The notes under the pieces were generated by a model. The model had not been told where the DNA came from. It saw nothing but the letters and a program-made list of their open reading frames with translations, and searched no databases. A program made the translations under genes and the position numbers. 34,858 nucleotides of DNA, taken from a virus. Shown in pieces: positions 22,889 to 31,186 of the stretch; positions within the stretch are counted from its first letter, which is position 1, and each line of letters opens with the position of its first letter. The stretch spans positions 1-34,858 of IMG/VR virus record IMGVR_UViG_3300017593_000211. One strand, 5' to 3'.

Positions 22889-24651
22889 TAGTTAAAACCT
22901 ATATCATCTATAAAAATATCACCTGCCGTTCCTTTACATTCTATTCTTAATTCTAAACTCCCTTGCTCATCTATTTCGTCAGTTGGAACTACCAAGGATT
23001 TTTGCTCATAAGTATCTGTTTGTGTTGGAGTTATATCATCCCAACCATCTATTCTTTTGCCTAAGAAATATAATGCTGCCCTTACCGAACCATTAAAGCT
23101 TGAATTCTTTTTAATATACAAACTTACTGTGGGAGTATTACCACTATTAACAGGAAACAGAAATGTTTGTTTTACATAATTATCTGCATCTGAAGGAGTA
23201 ATTTGCAAACATTTGCCACTCCTCGCATTAGCAGTATCACATTTTATCAAACCATATTGGTATTGAGTGCGGTTGTCATCAGTAGTCTTAAAATGTTGCA
23301 TCATATAAATAGGATGCTCTTTCCAATCTGCATAGCCAAAGGCCGCCCAATATATATCTCCTGAAGAATTACCAGTTCCAGAATATCTATAAAATTTGTT
23401 ATTATAGCTATTGTTATAAAGATAAATCCCATATCCACCATTATTATTACAAGTAAGATTTACAAAAGTATTACAACGAGAATTATATAAATATATTCCA
23501 TGATTACCAACGCCACTATTAGAAACTGTTAAATCAATAAAATAGTTATGATGGCTACCACTTATATATAAACCATCATATCCTGCATGTTCAATTGTTA
23601 ATGAAGAAAAACTATTTTTATCGCCACTTAAGTTTAAATAAGCCCTTCTAAGCACACAATCAGAAAAAGAGCTTTTATCAGTTGATATATAAAAATTACC
23701 GCTTGAACGAATATTAATATTGGATACAGTATGATTACTGCCTGGCAAACGAATACTATTATTATTAACACATACCGCATCAATATTATTCATTTCCCAA
23801 TTAGTTGAAGCTGTGGATTGCTCTATCCCATAAGTTCCTATTCCACCTACAAAAATAGTTTCATATTTAATGTAGTTGCAAGTGCCTGATGTAGAAATAC
23901 CGTAATAATATCTTAAAAAGCTTACTTTTTCTATTTCAAGATAACTTTTAGCACTAATGTATAATCCACATCCATTACGACTACTTCCTGCCTGCCTAAA
24001 ATAAGTTTGTCCAGTTTGTGTTTCAGTGGATAAATCCCAACCTCCAGATATTTTTAATCTGCTTGCACTAGAACTTCCAGCAGACATAACTTCTTGGACA
24101 TGCTCTGTTGAAGAACTAGCAGTGCCTGTGCTGGTAATTCCCAATTTTTGGCTTGAAACGCCACTAGCATTATCTCCTGCATAAGCCTTATAAAGTGTAA
24201 GCTGTGTATCAGAGGTTATTGAAACTACTTCATACCAAAAACCATCAGCCCCTTTTATAAAATCATTTGCTGCAAGTTCAGTTGTAAAGCTCGTTCCAGT
24301 GCCAGTTACAGTAGTGCTACCAAGAGTAAAATCCAAAGTGCCTGTTAAATCTGTGGGGTCAGGACTTTTAGCAACCCTTACCTCATCCCCACCTGTCAAC
24401 CCTCTAGAGGCATCAGTAATTGTCTTAAATGGCTTAGAAGCAGTCCCATCTGCCTCTAATGTCCAGTAAGTTTCCCAATTAGCACCTACACCTGGTTCAT
24501 CATCAGCACTAGATGTATGGGCTTGAATACATTTATATCTTTTTGAATTATTTTTAACTAACTCATCTACTACATAAGCAGTGCTTACTGTCCAAGCATC
24601 TAAATCGTAATAATCTAATCCATTAGCAAAATCACAATACTTTATTGCCAT
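22888..24651 (-). CDS. Beta-helix tailspike/adhesin with inserted carbohydrate-binding-like module
   Basis: Tailspike-like protein. Residues about 19-64 (WTVSTAYVVDELV, then YKCIQAHTSS, then NWETYW) have the Trp and Tyr spacing of CBM5/12-type carbohydrate-binding modules, set into a leader whose second half reads ASKPFKTITDA, typical of pectate-lyase-like entry segments. Residues 103-165 are a small phage beta domain (TTVTGTGTSFTTEL). Residues about 220-435 are Asn/Ser/Gly-rich with GIYLYN and GLYISG turns, a right-handed parallel beta-helix. Residues about 440-587 form a beta sandwich ending IDDIGFN, probably for trimerisation or sugar binding. Polysaccharide recognition or cleavage at the host surface is likely from fold; catalytic residues cannot be named. 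GGTGG precedes the start. Confidence 0.85.
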   Translation of the reverse strand: MAIKYCDFANGLDYYDLDAWTVSTAYVVDELVKNNSKRYKCIQAHTSSADDEPGVGANWETYWTLEADGTASKPFKTITDASRGLTGGDEVRVAKSPDPTDLTGTLDFTLGSTTVTGTGTSFTTELAANDFIKGADGFWYEVVSITSDTQLTLYKAYAGDNASGVSSQKLGITSTGTASSSTEHVQEVMSAGSSSASRLKISGGWDLSTETQTGQTYFRQAGSSRNGCGLYISAKSYLEIEKVSFLRYYYGISTSGTCNYIKYETIFVGGIGTYGIEQSTASTNWEMNNIDAVCVNNNSIRLPGSNHTVSNINIRSSGNFYISTDKSSFSDCVLRRAYLNLSGDKNSFSSLTIEHAGYDGLYISGSHHNYFIDLTVSNSGVGNHGIYLYNSRCNTFVNLTCNNNGGYGIYLYNNSYNNKFYRYSGTGNSSGDIYWAAFGYADWKEHPIYMMQHFKTTDDNRTQYQYGLIKCDTANARSGKCLQITPSDADNYVKQTFLFPVNSGNTPTVSLYIKKNSSFNGSVRAALYFLGKRIDGWDDITPTQTDTYEQKSLVVPTDEIDEQGSLELRIECKGTAGDIFIDDIGFN

Positions 24652-24653
24652 AA

Positions 24654-25049
24654 TTAAGCCACCTTAATTTTAGGAACAATTTTTATTCCCTTTTGCCCTT
24701 CTATGTAATAACCTTCTGTAAATTGCTCTATTGACAATAAATATCCTGAATTATCAATCGTAGTAGCTATGAAATAGCCATATACATATCCCCATGCAGC
24801 TCCACTACAAAAAAAGGTTTGTTCTGGATAAGTGACTGTATCACCATCAATTGTAGCATCTGCTGATTTAAGTTCCTTTCTTGCATATCCTGCTCCTGTT
24901 ACTTCAGTAAGGTTTGATAAGGTATCACTTTCTTCAGGTTCAGCAGAATTTTTATAGAGACCTAGATATAAAGTAGTTACAGGGTTAATTTTACCAGCTA
25001 TTAGTTGAGCAAGATAATTTTCTCCTTCATCCATCCATTTCCCTGCCAT
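24654..25049 (-). CDS. Phage tail-associated small beta protein, copy A (131 aa)
   Basis: Starts MAGKWMDEGENYLAQL and has LYLGLYKN, then a GYARKEL strand, YGYFIATT and KIVPKIKV. It is clearly a paralogue of the next gene on the transcript's 5' side (same length, shared KW.DEGEN, TTLYLG.YKNS.EP, YGYFIATT.DN.G and I.PKI blocks). No enzyme motif. Its place directly before the tailspike and after the subtilase suggests a fibre-attachment or chaperone-like part of the particle. AGGAGA lies upstream of the ATG. Confidence 0.8.
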   Translation of the reverse strand: MAGKWMDEGENYLAQLIAGKINPVTTLYLGLYKNSAEPEESDTLSNLTEVTGAGYARKELKSADATIDGDTVTYPEQTFFCSGAAWGYVYGYFIATTIDNSGYLLSIEQFTEGYYIEGQKGIKIVPKIKVA

Positions 25050-25058
25050 AATATTCTC

Positions 25059-25454
25059 CTAAGAACAAGTTATCTTAGGCGTAATCTTAATAGAACCACC
25101 GTTTACTACATTGTAAGGACCATCACTGAAATGTTCTACAGCAAGTAATTTCCCAGTGTTATCAGCAGTAGTAGCTATAAAATAACCGTAACAATTACCC
25201 CAATCTCCACCAGAAGCAGTGAAGGTCTTTTGGGGTTGGGTTGCTTCACCACCAGATATAGACCAGTCCGATGGGGATAAAGCTATCCTAGAATATCCAT
25301 TGCCATTTGGTTCTGTTAAAGAAGACAATACAGCATCTTCCCCAGGCTCTTCAGAATTTTTGTAAATCCCCAAATACAAAGTAGTGTTTTGAGCAGCGTT
25401 TTTTAAATAAATATTAAGAACATCATTTTCACCTTCATCTACCCATTTTGCCAT
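25059..25454 (-). CDS. Phage tail-associated small beta protein, copy B (131 aa)
   Basis: Tandem paralogue of the 24654-25049 gene with the same length and block order: MAKWVDEGENDVL, TTLYLGIYKNSEEP, GYSRIAL, YGYFIATTADNTG and IKITPKI. Roughly four in ten positions appear identical by eye. It follows the subtilase gene with a strong AAGGAGGA ribosome site. A third, larger relative occurs at 28008-28682. Structural role inferred from context. Confidence 0.8.
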   Translation of the reverse strand: MAKWVDEGENDVLNIYLKNAAQNTTLYLGIYKNSEEPGEDAVLSSLTEPNGNGYSRIALSPSDWSISGGEATQPQKTFTASGGDWGNCYGYFIATTADNTGKLLAVEHFSDGPYNVVNGGSIKITPKITCS

Positions 25455-25468
25455 TTTATCCTCCTTAC

Positions 25469-27037
25469 TTATAAGTCTTCAGCATTGTTATTTAAAAAAT
25501 CTCTTATTTCCTGATTGGTTGCCCTTGGATACCATTGTTTAACCAAACAAGCTGCCCCTGCGATATGGGGTGTCGCTCCAGAATTATGAACTACTATACC
25601 ATTAGCAAGAAAGTTATGTGAATTTTCTACTTCAATATCAAATACCTCTCTCATACCCACTGGCTCTATATTTTTAACTGATATAGAAAAATCAAAGGTT
25701 TCTAATGACTTATTAACAGCTACTAATAAATCACCAATCTGTAATTCACTTACTGGTTTCCAAATCAATCTGCTTGACCTTGTTTCGCTAACTAAGAATG
25801 GATGATTTGATGTAGCTTTTATATTTTTCCCATCGCTAGTCTCTATTTTAAAAACTTTTTTAACCCCTTGTCGTAATAATTTTTTAACTTTATTTTTTGT
25901 AAGCTGTCCTTTATCAAAACAAAAAACTTCATCACCTTCTTTGAGGTCTTTGATTTGTTTAGGCCCTGACGGAGTATAAATCTCAGTATCACCAGTAAGA
26001 CATGTCCCATTTGCCCAATACCAGTAATCTCCTACGAAATGTTGACCATCTCCATACATATCTAAATGCCTGCCAGGCCAACATCCCGTTACTCCTACTC
26101 CTGGTGCAGCTATTTCCACTTCCGCTCCTCTACTTGAAAACCATGCAACATATTTTTGATAATCTATTGCTGCCACTGCCATACAACTGCTATATTTGGC
26201 TGGATAAGTAACAGTACCCATCCCAGGGCCATTATTACCAGCAGCTACCACAATAACAATGCCTCTTGCCCACGCATTAGCACAAGCATTCTCAACCGTT
26301 TCATCAGGCATAGTTCCTCCTAAACTCATAGAAATAACATCTACTCCTTGTTGAGTTGCCCAATCAATACCCGCAGCTACATCTGCCCAAGTCCCACCAC
26401 CTCGTGCGCTTAAAACTTTCGCTGCATATAAATCTACTTCAGGAGCAACTCCTTTGTAACCAATATCATTTGCCGATGCACAGGCAATACCCGCACACCA
26501 CGTTCCATGTCCGTGATCATCAAGAGGGTCATCTGAACCAGTAATAGCATTATAACCAGCTATATATCTATCTTTTAAATCAATATGATTATAAGCTACT
26601 CCTGTATCAATAATAGCTAGTTTAATTCCTTTACCTGTATAACCAGCACTCCAAGCTGTTGGAGCATTTATAGCCGATACTCCCCAATCAATATTTTCAT
26701 TATCTGGGTCAAAATCAGGATAAGGATAACTAATCATAATTCCTACTTCGTCTTCTTTATGCTCAACAATCTTTTCTATTATGTCTGTATTTTTCTTTAA
26801 ATCTTCTATTTCTTTTGCTGTTAAATCACAGGTAAAAATTCTATCATCAAAATTAAAAGTCCATTTTCTTTTTGTGCCGTAAAATCGTGAAATAGCCTCT
26901 TGCAGTTTTACTCTTTCAGAATAAAGCCCATCTACTTTAGGGCCTCTTAAATATACTGTTACTCTCCTTTTTTCTTCTGGACTGATAGTTCTTCTGGTTC
27001 TTACTTTTCTTACAGGTTCGTGTAATGTTTTTTTCAT
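25469..27037 (-). CDS. Subtilisin-like serine protease (S8) interrupted by a mini-intein
   Basis: Residues about 24-97 look like an I9-type propeptide. The S8 catalytic domain then shows D144 (AIIDTGVA), H177 (DHGHGTWCAG) and oxyanion N268 (VVAAGNNG). The fourth block, normally GTSMATPH, is split: GT at 344-345, an intein from C346 to N485, then S486-G-A-T-P-H. The intein has an A block (CLTGDTEIYTP), B block TxxH at T409-H412, and a C-terminal VVHN, with S486 as +1 residue. Unspliced, the protein lacks a formed active site; excision would rebuild GTSGATPHIAG. No signal peptide, so it acts in the cytoplasm or particle. The end (FLNNNAEDL) is short for the family. Start follows AAAGGAG and overlaps the upstream stop by ATGA. 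The protease target is unknown; virion maturation would suit the location. Confidence 0.93.
   Translation of the reverse strand: MKKTLHEPVRKVRTRRTISPEEKRRVTVYLRGPKVDGLYSERVKLQEAISRFYGTKRKWTFNFDDRIFTCDLTAKEIEDLKKNTDIIEKIVEHKEDEVGIMISYPYPDFDPDNENIDWGVSAINAPTAWSAGYTGKGIKLAIIDTGVAYNHIDLKDRYIAGYNAITGSDDPLDDHGHGTWCAGIACASANDIGYKGVAPEVDLYAAKVLSARGGGTWADVAAGIDWATQQGVDVISMSLGGTMPDETVENACANAWARGIVIVVAAGNNGPGMGTVTYPAKYSSCMAVAAIDYQKYVAWFSSRGAEVEIAAPGVGVTGCWPGRHLDMYGDGQHFVGDYWYWANGTCLTGDTEIYTPSGPKQIKDLKEGDEVFCFDKGQLTKNKVKKLLRQGVKKVFKIETSDGKNIKATSNHPFLVSETRSSRLIWKPVSELQIGDLLVAVNKSLETFDFSISVKNIEPVGMREVFDIEVENSHNFLANGIVVHNSGATPHIAGAACLVKQWYPRATNQEIRDFLNNNAEDL
25583..26002 (-). mobile_element. Mini-intein (140 aa) at the catalytic serine of the subtilase
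   Basis: Hint-fold splicing element without a homing endonuclease domain. The first residue is Cys346 and the last two are His484-Asn485; the following host residue is Ser486. The B-block Thr409-x-x-His412 (TSNHP) and an F-block stretch (VFDIEVENSHNFLANG) are present, so every residue needed for class 1 splicing is visible. Only about 140 residues separate the splice sites, the size of a minimal intein. Alternative view: a bacterial-intein-like domain that cleaves rather than splices; the precise GT/SGATPH junction argues for splicing. Confidence 0.9.
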
Positions 27038-28008
27038 GCTGGCACTCCTTTATATCCCAAGTCATCATCCCATGCCTGCCTATAAATATCTGTCCAATAC
27101 CAAGAAATAGGTGGTGCCTGATGTTTCCTATCAATTGCATTAAAAAGCTCTATAAATTTTGGTTGCTGAGTAAAACCACTATATAAAGTAACTGGAGGCA
27201 TACTTTTAAGTGGACGATTGTAGCGAGCATTCATAGTCTGCCATGTGCTATCTTCTAATTCCTTTGTCCATATTGCAGTTCCTACATTGAATATATTATT
27301 AAATCCATAAGAAAGAGGAGCATATATACCTAATGGAGCTGATATTGTTCCATAACTACGATATAACCATACTATGGCTATTGGCCCCACTTTAATAAAC
27401 CAATCGCCATAGGAAGTTATTTCCCAATATGCCCAGTATCCAGTAGCTTTTTTCTCTCCTACCATTGTCGCTATATATAATGTATCCCAACAACAACCTT
27501 TTGGCTCTTGCCATATCTCTTCTTGTTTGGAAACCCTAAAGTATTTTATTCCTAAAGCATCACCCCTTGCCGTCATATCTGGCCAAGCAGGATAACCACC
27601 TTTAAAAGCAGGATATAGATATAAATCCATTCTAAAATAATTTAGACATCTCCTAGGATAATCAGCTCCTAAAATATACATGGGGCGTCCTTTATGAAGT
27701 AAAGCAATAGCCTCATCGCCTACCTGAAATGCCCTTACTCCACCTTTCAAAGAATTATTGTCTTCCTTCTGCCTCCATTCGTCTTCTATGGGCGGAGAAG
27801 TCCCGTTTTGGTCGCAATGATAAAATACTGGTAAAGTATATTCTCTACTTTTGTATCTTGCCTTAACTTCTCCTGTTAAACTCATTGTTTGTCTATCTTC
27901 TACACAAACATCCGTAATTTTTAACTTATCGTATGTCGTGTAATAAACATCCTGAAAATTGGAATGATTTATTATATGATTGATTTTATTTAAGCTAATT
28001 ATCTTCAT
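27034..28008 (-). CDS. Uncharacterised virion-region protein (324 aa)
   Basis: Mostly beta protein, very rich in Trp and Tyr (for example WYWTDIYRQAW, YWAYWEITSYGDW). No enzyme motif, signal peptide or membrane segment. It overlaps its upstream neighbour by TAATG and its downstream neighbour, the subtilase, by ATGA, so all three are translated together. Proteins of this composition in tail-tip clusters are usually structural; the adjacency to the subtilase makes it a candidate partner or substrate, which is only inference. Confidence 0.72.
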   Translation of the reverse strand: MKIISLNKINHIINHSNFQDVYYTTYDKLKITDVCVEDRQTMSLTGEVKARYKSREYTLPVFYHCDQNGTSPPIEDEWRQKEDNNSLKGGVRAFQVGDEAIALLHKGRPMYILGADYPRRCLNYFRMDLYLYPAFKGGYPAWPDMTARGDALGIKYFRVSKQEEIWQEPKGCCWDTLYIATMVGEKKATGYWAYWEITSYGDWFIKVGPIAIVWLYRSYGTISAPLGIYAPLSYGFNNIFNVGTAIWTKELEDSTWQTMNARYNRPLKSMPPVTLYSGFTQQPKFIELFNAIDRKHQAPPISWYWTDIYRQAWDDDLGYKGVPA

Positions 28009-28682
28009 TATGCCGTGCTCATTGTTAATTTAAGAGTATATTTAATTGTAAAACCAACCTGATTGATTTCCTGTCCAGTGGTAAAGGCTTCTACAAAAAG
28101 CAATCTTTTTTCTGAGTTACCAGCAATAGTAGCACAATCATTTGCATCTATTTTAATTCCTTCTGCTTGGAATGTGCCTGTTTGATTTTTAATACATAAT
28201 TCTCCAGCAGCATCTCCACCTGCCCACGAACCAGAAGTTAAACGAATAGCAGTGACCTCTGCAGTTGCACCACTGGTAATACCTGTAATTGTGCTTCCAA
28301 CTTTAATTTCATCAGTGCCTCCAGATGTAAAAGGCAAAACTAATGTCCATGCAAATACCCCATATACGGTATTGTTATTATCAACATCAGATTGGCTGGC
28401 TACCCATTCCAAAGCAGCGTTTGAGTATTGTGCTTCTGCTTTGCCATCAGAGTTTGTATATACATACCATTTGTCTGCTGTAGCTTGGTCAAAAACTACA
28501 TCATTTGTTAACTTTTTGGGTTGGTATCCATCAGCTTCCTTATCTAGCTCCTCTAAATGTTCAAAAGTAGTATTACCATCCACATTAACATTGTTTTTAT
28601 ACAAGCCAACTATCATTGCTTGAGAAACTAACAAATCTTTAAGAGCTTCCTTTTCACCTATGTTTACTACATAAATTGCCAT
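28008..28682 (-). CDS. Tail-associated beta protein with inserted domain (224 aa)
   Basis: The ends match the 131-residue pair at 24654-25454: LYKNN near the start, then GYQPKKL, VYGVFAWT, LLFVEAFTTGQEI and TIKYTLKL at the end. Between VYGVFAWT and LLFVEAF lies an extra segment of about 73 residues (116-188) with KVGSTITGITSGATAEVTAI, a small beta domain often found inserted in phage particle proteins. So this is the third member of a paralogous family, enlarged by domain insertion. GAGGGAGG lies upstream of the ATG. Confidence 0.78.
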   Translation of the reverse strand: MAIYVVNIGEKEALKDLLVSQAMIVGLYKNNVNVDGNTTFEHLEELDKEADGYQPKKLTNDVVFDQATADKWYVYTNSDGKAEAQYSNAALEWVASQSDVDNNNTVYGVFAWTLVLPFTSGGTDEIKVGSTITGITSGATAEVTAIRLTSGSWAGGDAAGELCIKNQTGTFQAEGIKIDANDCATIAGNSEKRLLFVEAFTTGQEINQVGFTIKYTLKLTMSTA

Positions 28683-28694
28683 TTTATCCTCCCT

Positions 28695-29909
28695 CTAGTT
28701 TAATGTGCCATTTTTAAAAACTTGGTTAAGAGAACCATCACCCCAAAAAGGCGAGGACATAGTTACAATTAGCTGATTATAACCATTGATTTTACGAGCC
28801 AATGCCGCTGCTCTTCTGCCTAAACTAATATTTACAATCTCCTCTGTTAAATTCACCAACCTAGCGTGCTGTGTGCCTGCCACAAATCCCTTTCTGCTTA
28901 ACCATACAGGCAACATTGTCTTATGTCTCCATGTGGGAATTTCCCTTCCACTTTCTTCTACTTCTGCATATACAAGTGAATTTTCAACTGCACCAATTCC
29001 TATTCTTCTTATTTCTATTTTATTAGGGTCTGTTCCCCAAAGAACCCATGTTGAATATTTAGAATTTATGTATATTCCCTCTTTAACAGGAGCTATCATA
29101 TTAATTTCCTCTGGTAAATCAAAACGATTAGCTTCTTTAAACCATTCAGGGGATAAAGGTTCTGAAAAATAAAGACTTTTATGATAGCTTCCCCAAATTC
29201 TTCCAAAAGCCTCTGTTAAATGCTTCATTGGTTTTGGAGGTATAACATAAAGGCTAGGAAGTATTTGATTGTAATACTTATCGGTTATTTTATTATTTTG
29301 AACTTCTGCTAAATAAAAAATATCTCCATTGGCATCCGTTATCCAGCAAAGAAAAGAATTATCGTAATTTAATAACTCAATACCAGCGGTATTTGTAAAC
29401 TCTATTTGAGCTATTTCTCCATTTCCACTAATAATGCCTTTTTCATTTATTTTTGTGTAACATACCGAATATTTACCAGGAAACAAATTCCCATCTGTTA
29501 TTCTTAATTGTGGACATGGAGGCAAATTAACTCCCCATTGTCTTATTTCTCCATTATCGTAAACACCAGACCAGTAACCATTGGACATATAAATTACATT
29601 ATTGTAATCAACATAATACATAGGAGCATTTTCATTACAAGAACATAGCTCAATAGCTTTATCGTTTACTATTTTGTAAAGTTTTGCTTTGGCTACACAA
29701 AGCATTACCTCGTTGTTACTAAATAAGGAATGCGCCCCAGATAAAGAACATACTTTTGTGTATCCTCTTTTTTTAATGCATGCCCCTTCAACAACATCTA
29801 CATTTAAAGCAATAAAAGGAGAGGCAATGCCATTAGCATCTGTAAAAGCACTGCCTGCCCTGTTTAAGTTATTCATTCCATTAAAGCCAAATATTTTTAT
29901 AGGTTTCAT
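28695..29909 (-). CDS. Beta-propeller-like tail hub protein (gp10/gp12-like)
   Basis: 404 residues of repeated short strands. The start GMNNLNRAGSAF continues to FIALNVDVVEGACIKKRGY, then later FGRIWGS and LYFSEPLSPEW, which is the recurring core of podovirus tail-tube or hub proteins of the P22 gp10 or T7 gp12 kind. These plug the portal channel and hold the tail fibres. The gene directly follows the adaptor gene with no visible ribosome site and its ATG abuts the adaptor stop, indicating coupled synthesis. The identity rests on position and recalled pattern. Confidence 0.7.
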   Translation of the reverse strand: MKPIKIFGFNGMNNLNRAGSAFTDANGIASPFIALNVDVVEGACIKKRGYTKVCSLSGAHSLFSNNEVMLCVAKAKLYKIVNDKAIELCSCNENAPMYYVDYNNVIYMSNGYWSGVYDNGEIRQWGVNLPPCPQLRITDGNLFPGKYSVCYTKINEKGIISGNGEIAQIEFTNTAGIELLNYDNSFLCWITDANGDIFYLAEVQNNKITDKYYNQILPSLYVIPPKPMKHLTEAFGRIWGSYHKSLYFSEPLSPEWFKEANRFDLPEEINMIAPVKEGIYINSKYSTWVLWGTDPNKIEIRRIGIGAVENSLVYAEVEESGREIPTWRHKTMLPVWLSRKGFVAGTQHARLVNLTEEIVNISLGRRAAALARKINGYNQLIVTMSSPFWGDGSLNQVFKNGTLN

Positions 29910-30815
29910 TTAAATCAAATACATCTTCCAATTTATTTCTTCTTCAATTTCTTCTGGTTCTTTTCCTTCTGGTCCAATAAAATCTTCTAAATCAGCCATA
30001 GCTTCTCTTAATAAGTTATGATGAAACAATGTATTTACTTTTTCTCCTTCCAATCCTTGTTCAATCTCACTAAAAATTTCACGGCAAGCATAATTAACCA
30101 GAAGAGGTCTTACTAGATGCTCAGGCAAACAATCGGGCTTACTATTACCATCTGTAAGAAGAGTTGGCATCTTATAATAATGTATGCGTAGAGTTTCAGG
30201 AGAAGAGGGTATCCTTTGATAATATAAATTAGAACCTCTTACAGCTACTCCTACAACAACACCTGAACGATTAACCAGAGAAAAACGCCGAAGTAATAAA
30301 GCAACGCTTTCATAAATCTCAACCTTCCTATTATTTGTTACGCTGTAACAACGAAAAAGATTTTTATGATAATCAGAGGGCAAAGGCACATAACTAACAT
30401 TTGGGCCAGTAATAGTAACTTCACTTCCAGCACTTTCATCAACAAGAGTGCCTTCTACTACCATTGAACTTCCATCACTTTCAATACTTGTTATAGTAGT
30501 GGTTTGATTATTTTCAGCTTCAGATGCTCCAGTAATAGTAATGGTATATCCTTGACGAAAACCAGCCTTTACCAATCCCTTACCGCTGTCCGCAATAGTT
30601 TTTGTGCTAGCGGTAAATGAAATGGTTGTTGCTGTTATCTTAGGCGTGCCAACTGGTATTTCAGTGGATGTTTCAAGCTCAGGAAGTAAAAATTTACCTG
30701 CAATTTCTTTTAAGCCTTTATTCAGAATAGACAAAACATTAGACAATGTATAAGAAGTATCATGAACTTTACTTACTATTTCATCATATAAATCCTGTGC
30801 GGTTTCTATTGCCAT
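29910..30815 (-). CDS. Head-tail adaptor protein (gp4/gp11-like) with inserted Ig-like domain
   Basis: The N-terminal helices (IVSKVHDTSYTLSNVLSILN, then a GLKEIAGKFLLP turn) and the C-terminal half (SYVPLPSDYHKNLF, RIHYYKMPTLL, LPEHLVRPLLVNYACREI) match the helical-bundle adaptors that bind below the portal. Residues about 60-137 form an extra beta domain (FTASTKTIADSGKGLV, TITITGASEAENNQT) of the small Ig-like type common in phage proteins, placed between two adaptor helices. GAGGAT precedes the ATG. The next gene in the transcript is the tail hub, as expected. Confidence 0.78.
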   Translation of the reverse strand: MAIETAQDLYDEIVSKVHDTSYTLSNVLSILNKGLKEIAGKFLLPELETSTEIPVGTPKITATTISFTASTKTIADSGKGLVKAGFRQGYTITITGASEAENNQTTTITSIESDGSSMVVEGTLVDESAGSEVTITGPNVSYVPLPSDYHKNLFRCYSVTNNRKVEIYESVALLLRRFSLVNRSGVVVGVAVRGSNLYYQRIPSSPETLRIHYYKMPTLLTDGNSKPDCLPEHLVRPLLVNYACREIFSEIEQGLEGEKVNTLFHHNLLREAMADLEDFIGPEGKEPEEIEEEINWKMYLI

Positions 30816-30837
30816 TTATTATCCTCGGCAATTTCAT

Positions 30838-31134
30838 TTAAATACCTATTACCATTACTTTAACGCCTGTAAGACTACTTAAGTCTGTGCCATTGCTTAC
30901 CTCATTGCCATCGCTAATATTTCGGACTACAATCTTATTGTTTGTATAATCAAAATCAAAAGTATAGCCACCCTTATTAGTTACATTGACAAAATCAAAA
31001 CGCCTTAATCCTAAAGTTGCAGGCTTTAACTCTTCTCCACCAGTTGGATAAGCATCATCAAAATCAACCTCAAAAAACATTACTCTTTTATTCCCAAAAA
31101 CTGTATATTCTTTGTTTTTTACAGTAAGTGCCAT
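30838..31134 (-). CDS. Small head protein (98 aa)
   Basis: Beta-rich protein of a recognisable phage type: VFGNKRVMFFEVDF, then YPTGGEELKPATLGL, then GYTFDFDYTNNKIVV, ending in LSSLTGVKVMVIGI. Proteins with this pattern sit next to capsid genes in podovirus-like genomes and are taken to be minor capsid or decoration proteins; no direct function is known to me. AAGGAGTG precedes the ATG. A strong hairpin separates it from the gene on its 5' side. Confidence 0.75.
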   Translation of the reverse strand: MALTVKNKEYTVFGNKRVMFFEVDFDDAYPTGGEELKPATLGLRRFDFVNVTNKGGYTFDFDYTNNKIVVRNISDGNEVSNGTDLSSLTGVKVMVIGI

Positions 31135-31160
31135 TTTTCACTCCTTGTTAATTTAGTTTA

Positions 31161-31180
31161 GGGGTCTCCAAAGAGACCCC
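31161..31180. terminator. Perfect stem-loop after the head-decoration-like gene
   Basis: GGGGTCTC and GAGACCCC form an eight-base-pair stem closed by a four-base loop, seven bases past the stop of the 31187-31912 gene as read on the minus strand. No long T-run follows on the minus strand (TAAACTAAATT), so it may be a partial terminator or an RNA-stabilising hairpin rather than a full stop. Confidence 0.55.
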
Positions 31181-31186
31181 GCTATT

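Noticed and set aside
25583-26002. Hint domain as part of a secreted self-cleaving toxin (polymorphic-toxin style)
   Set aside because: The segment is internal, flanked by matching halves of the S8 serine block, and ends in His-Asn with Ser +1, which fits splicing better than C-terminal toxin release.
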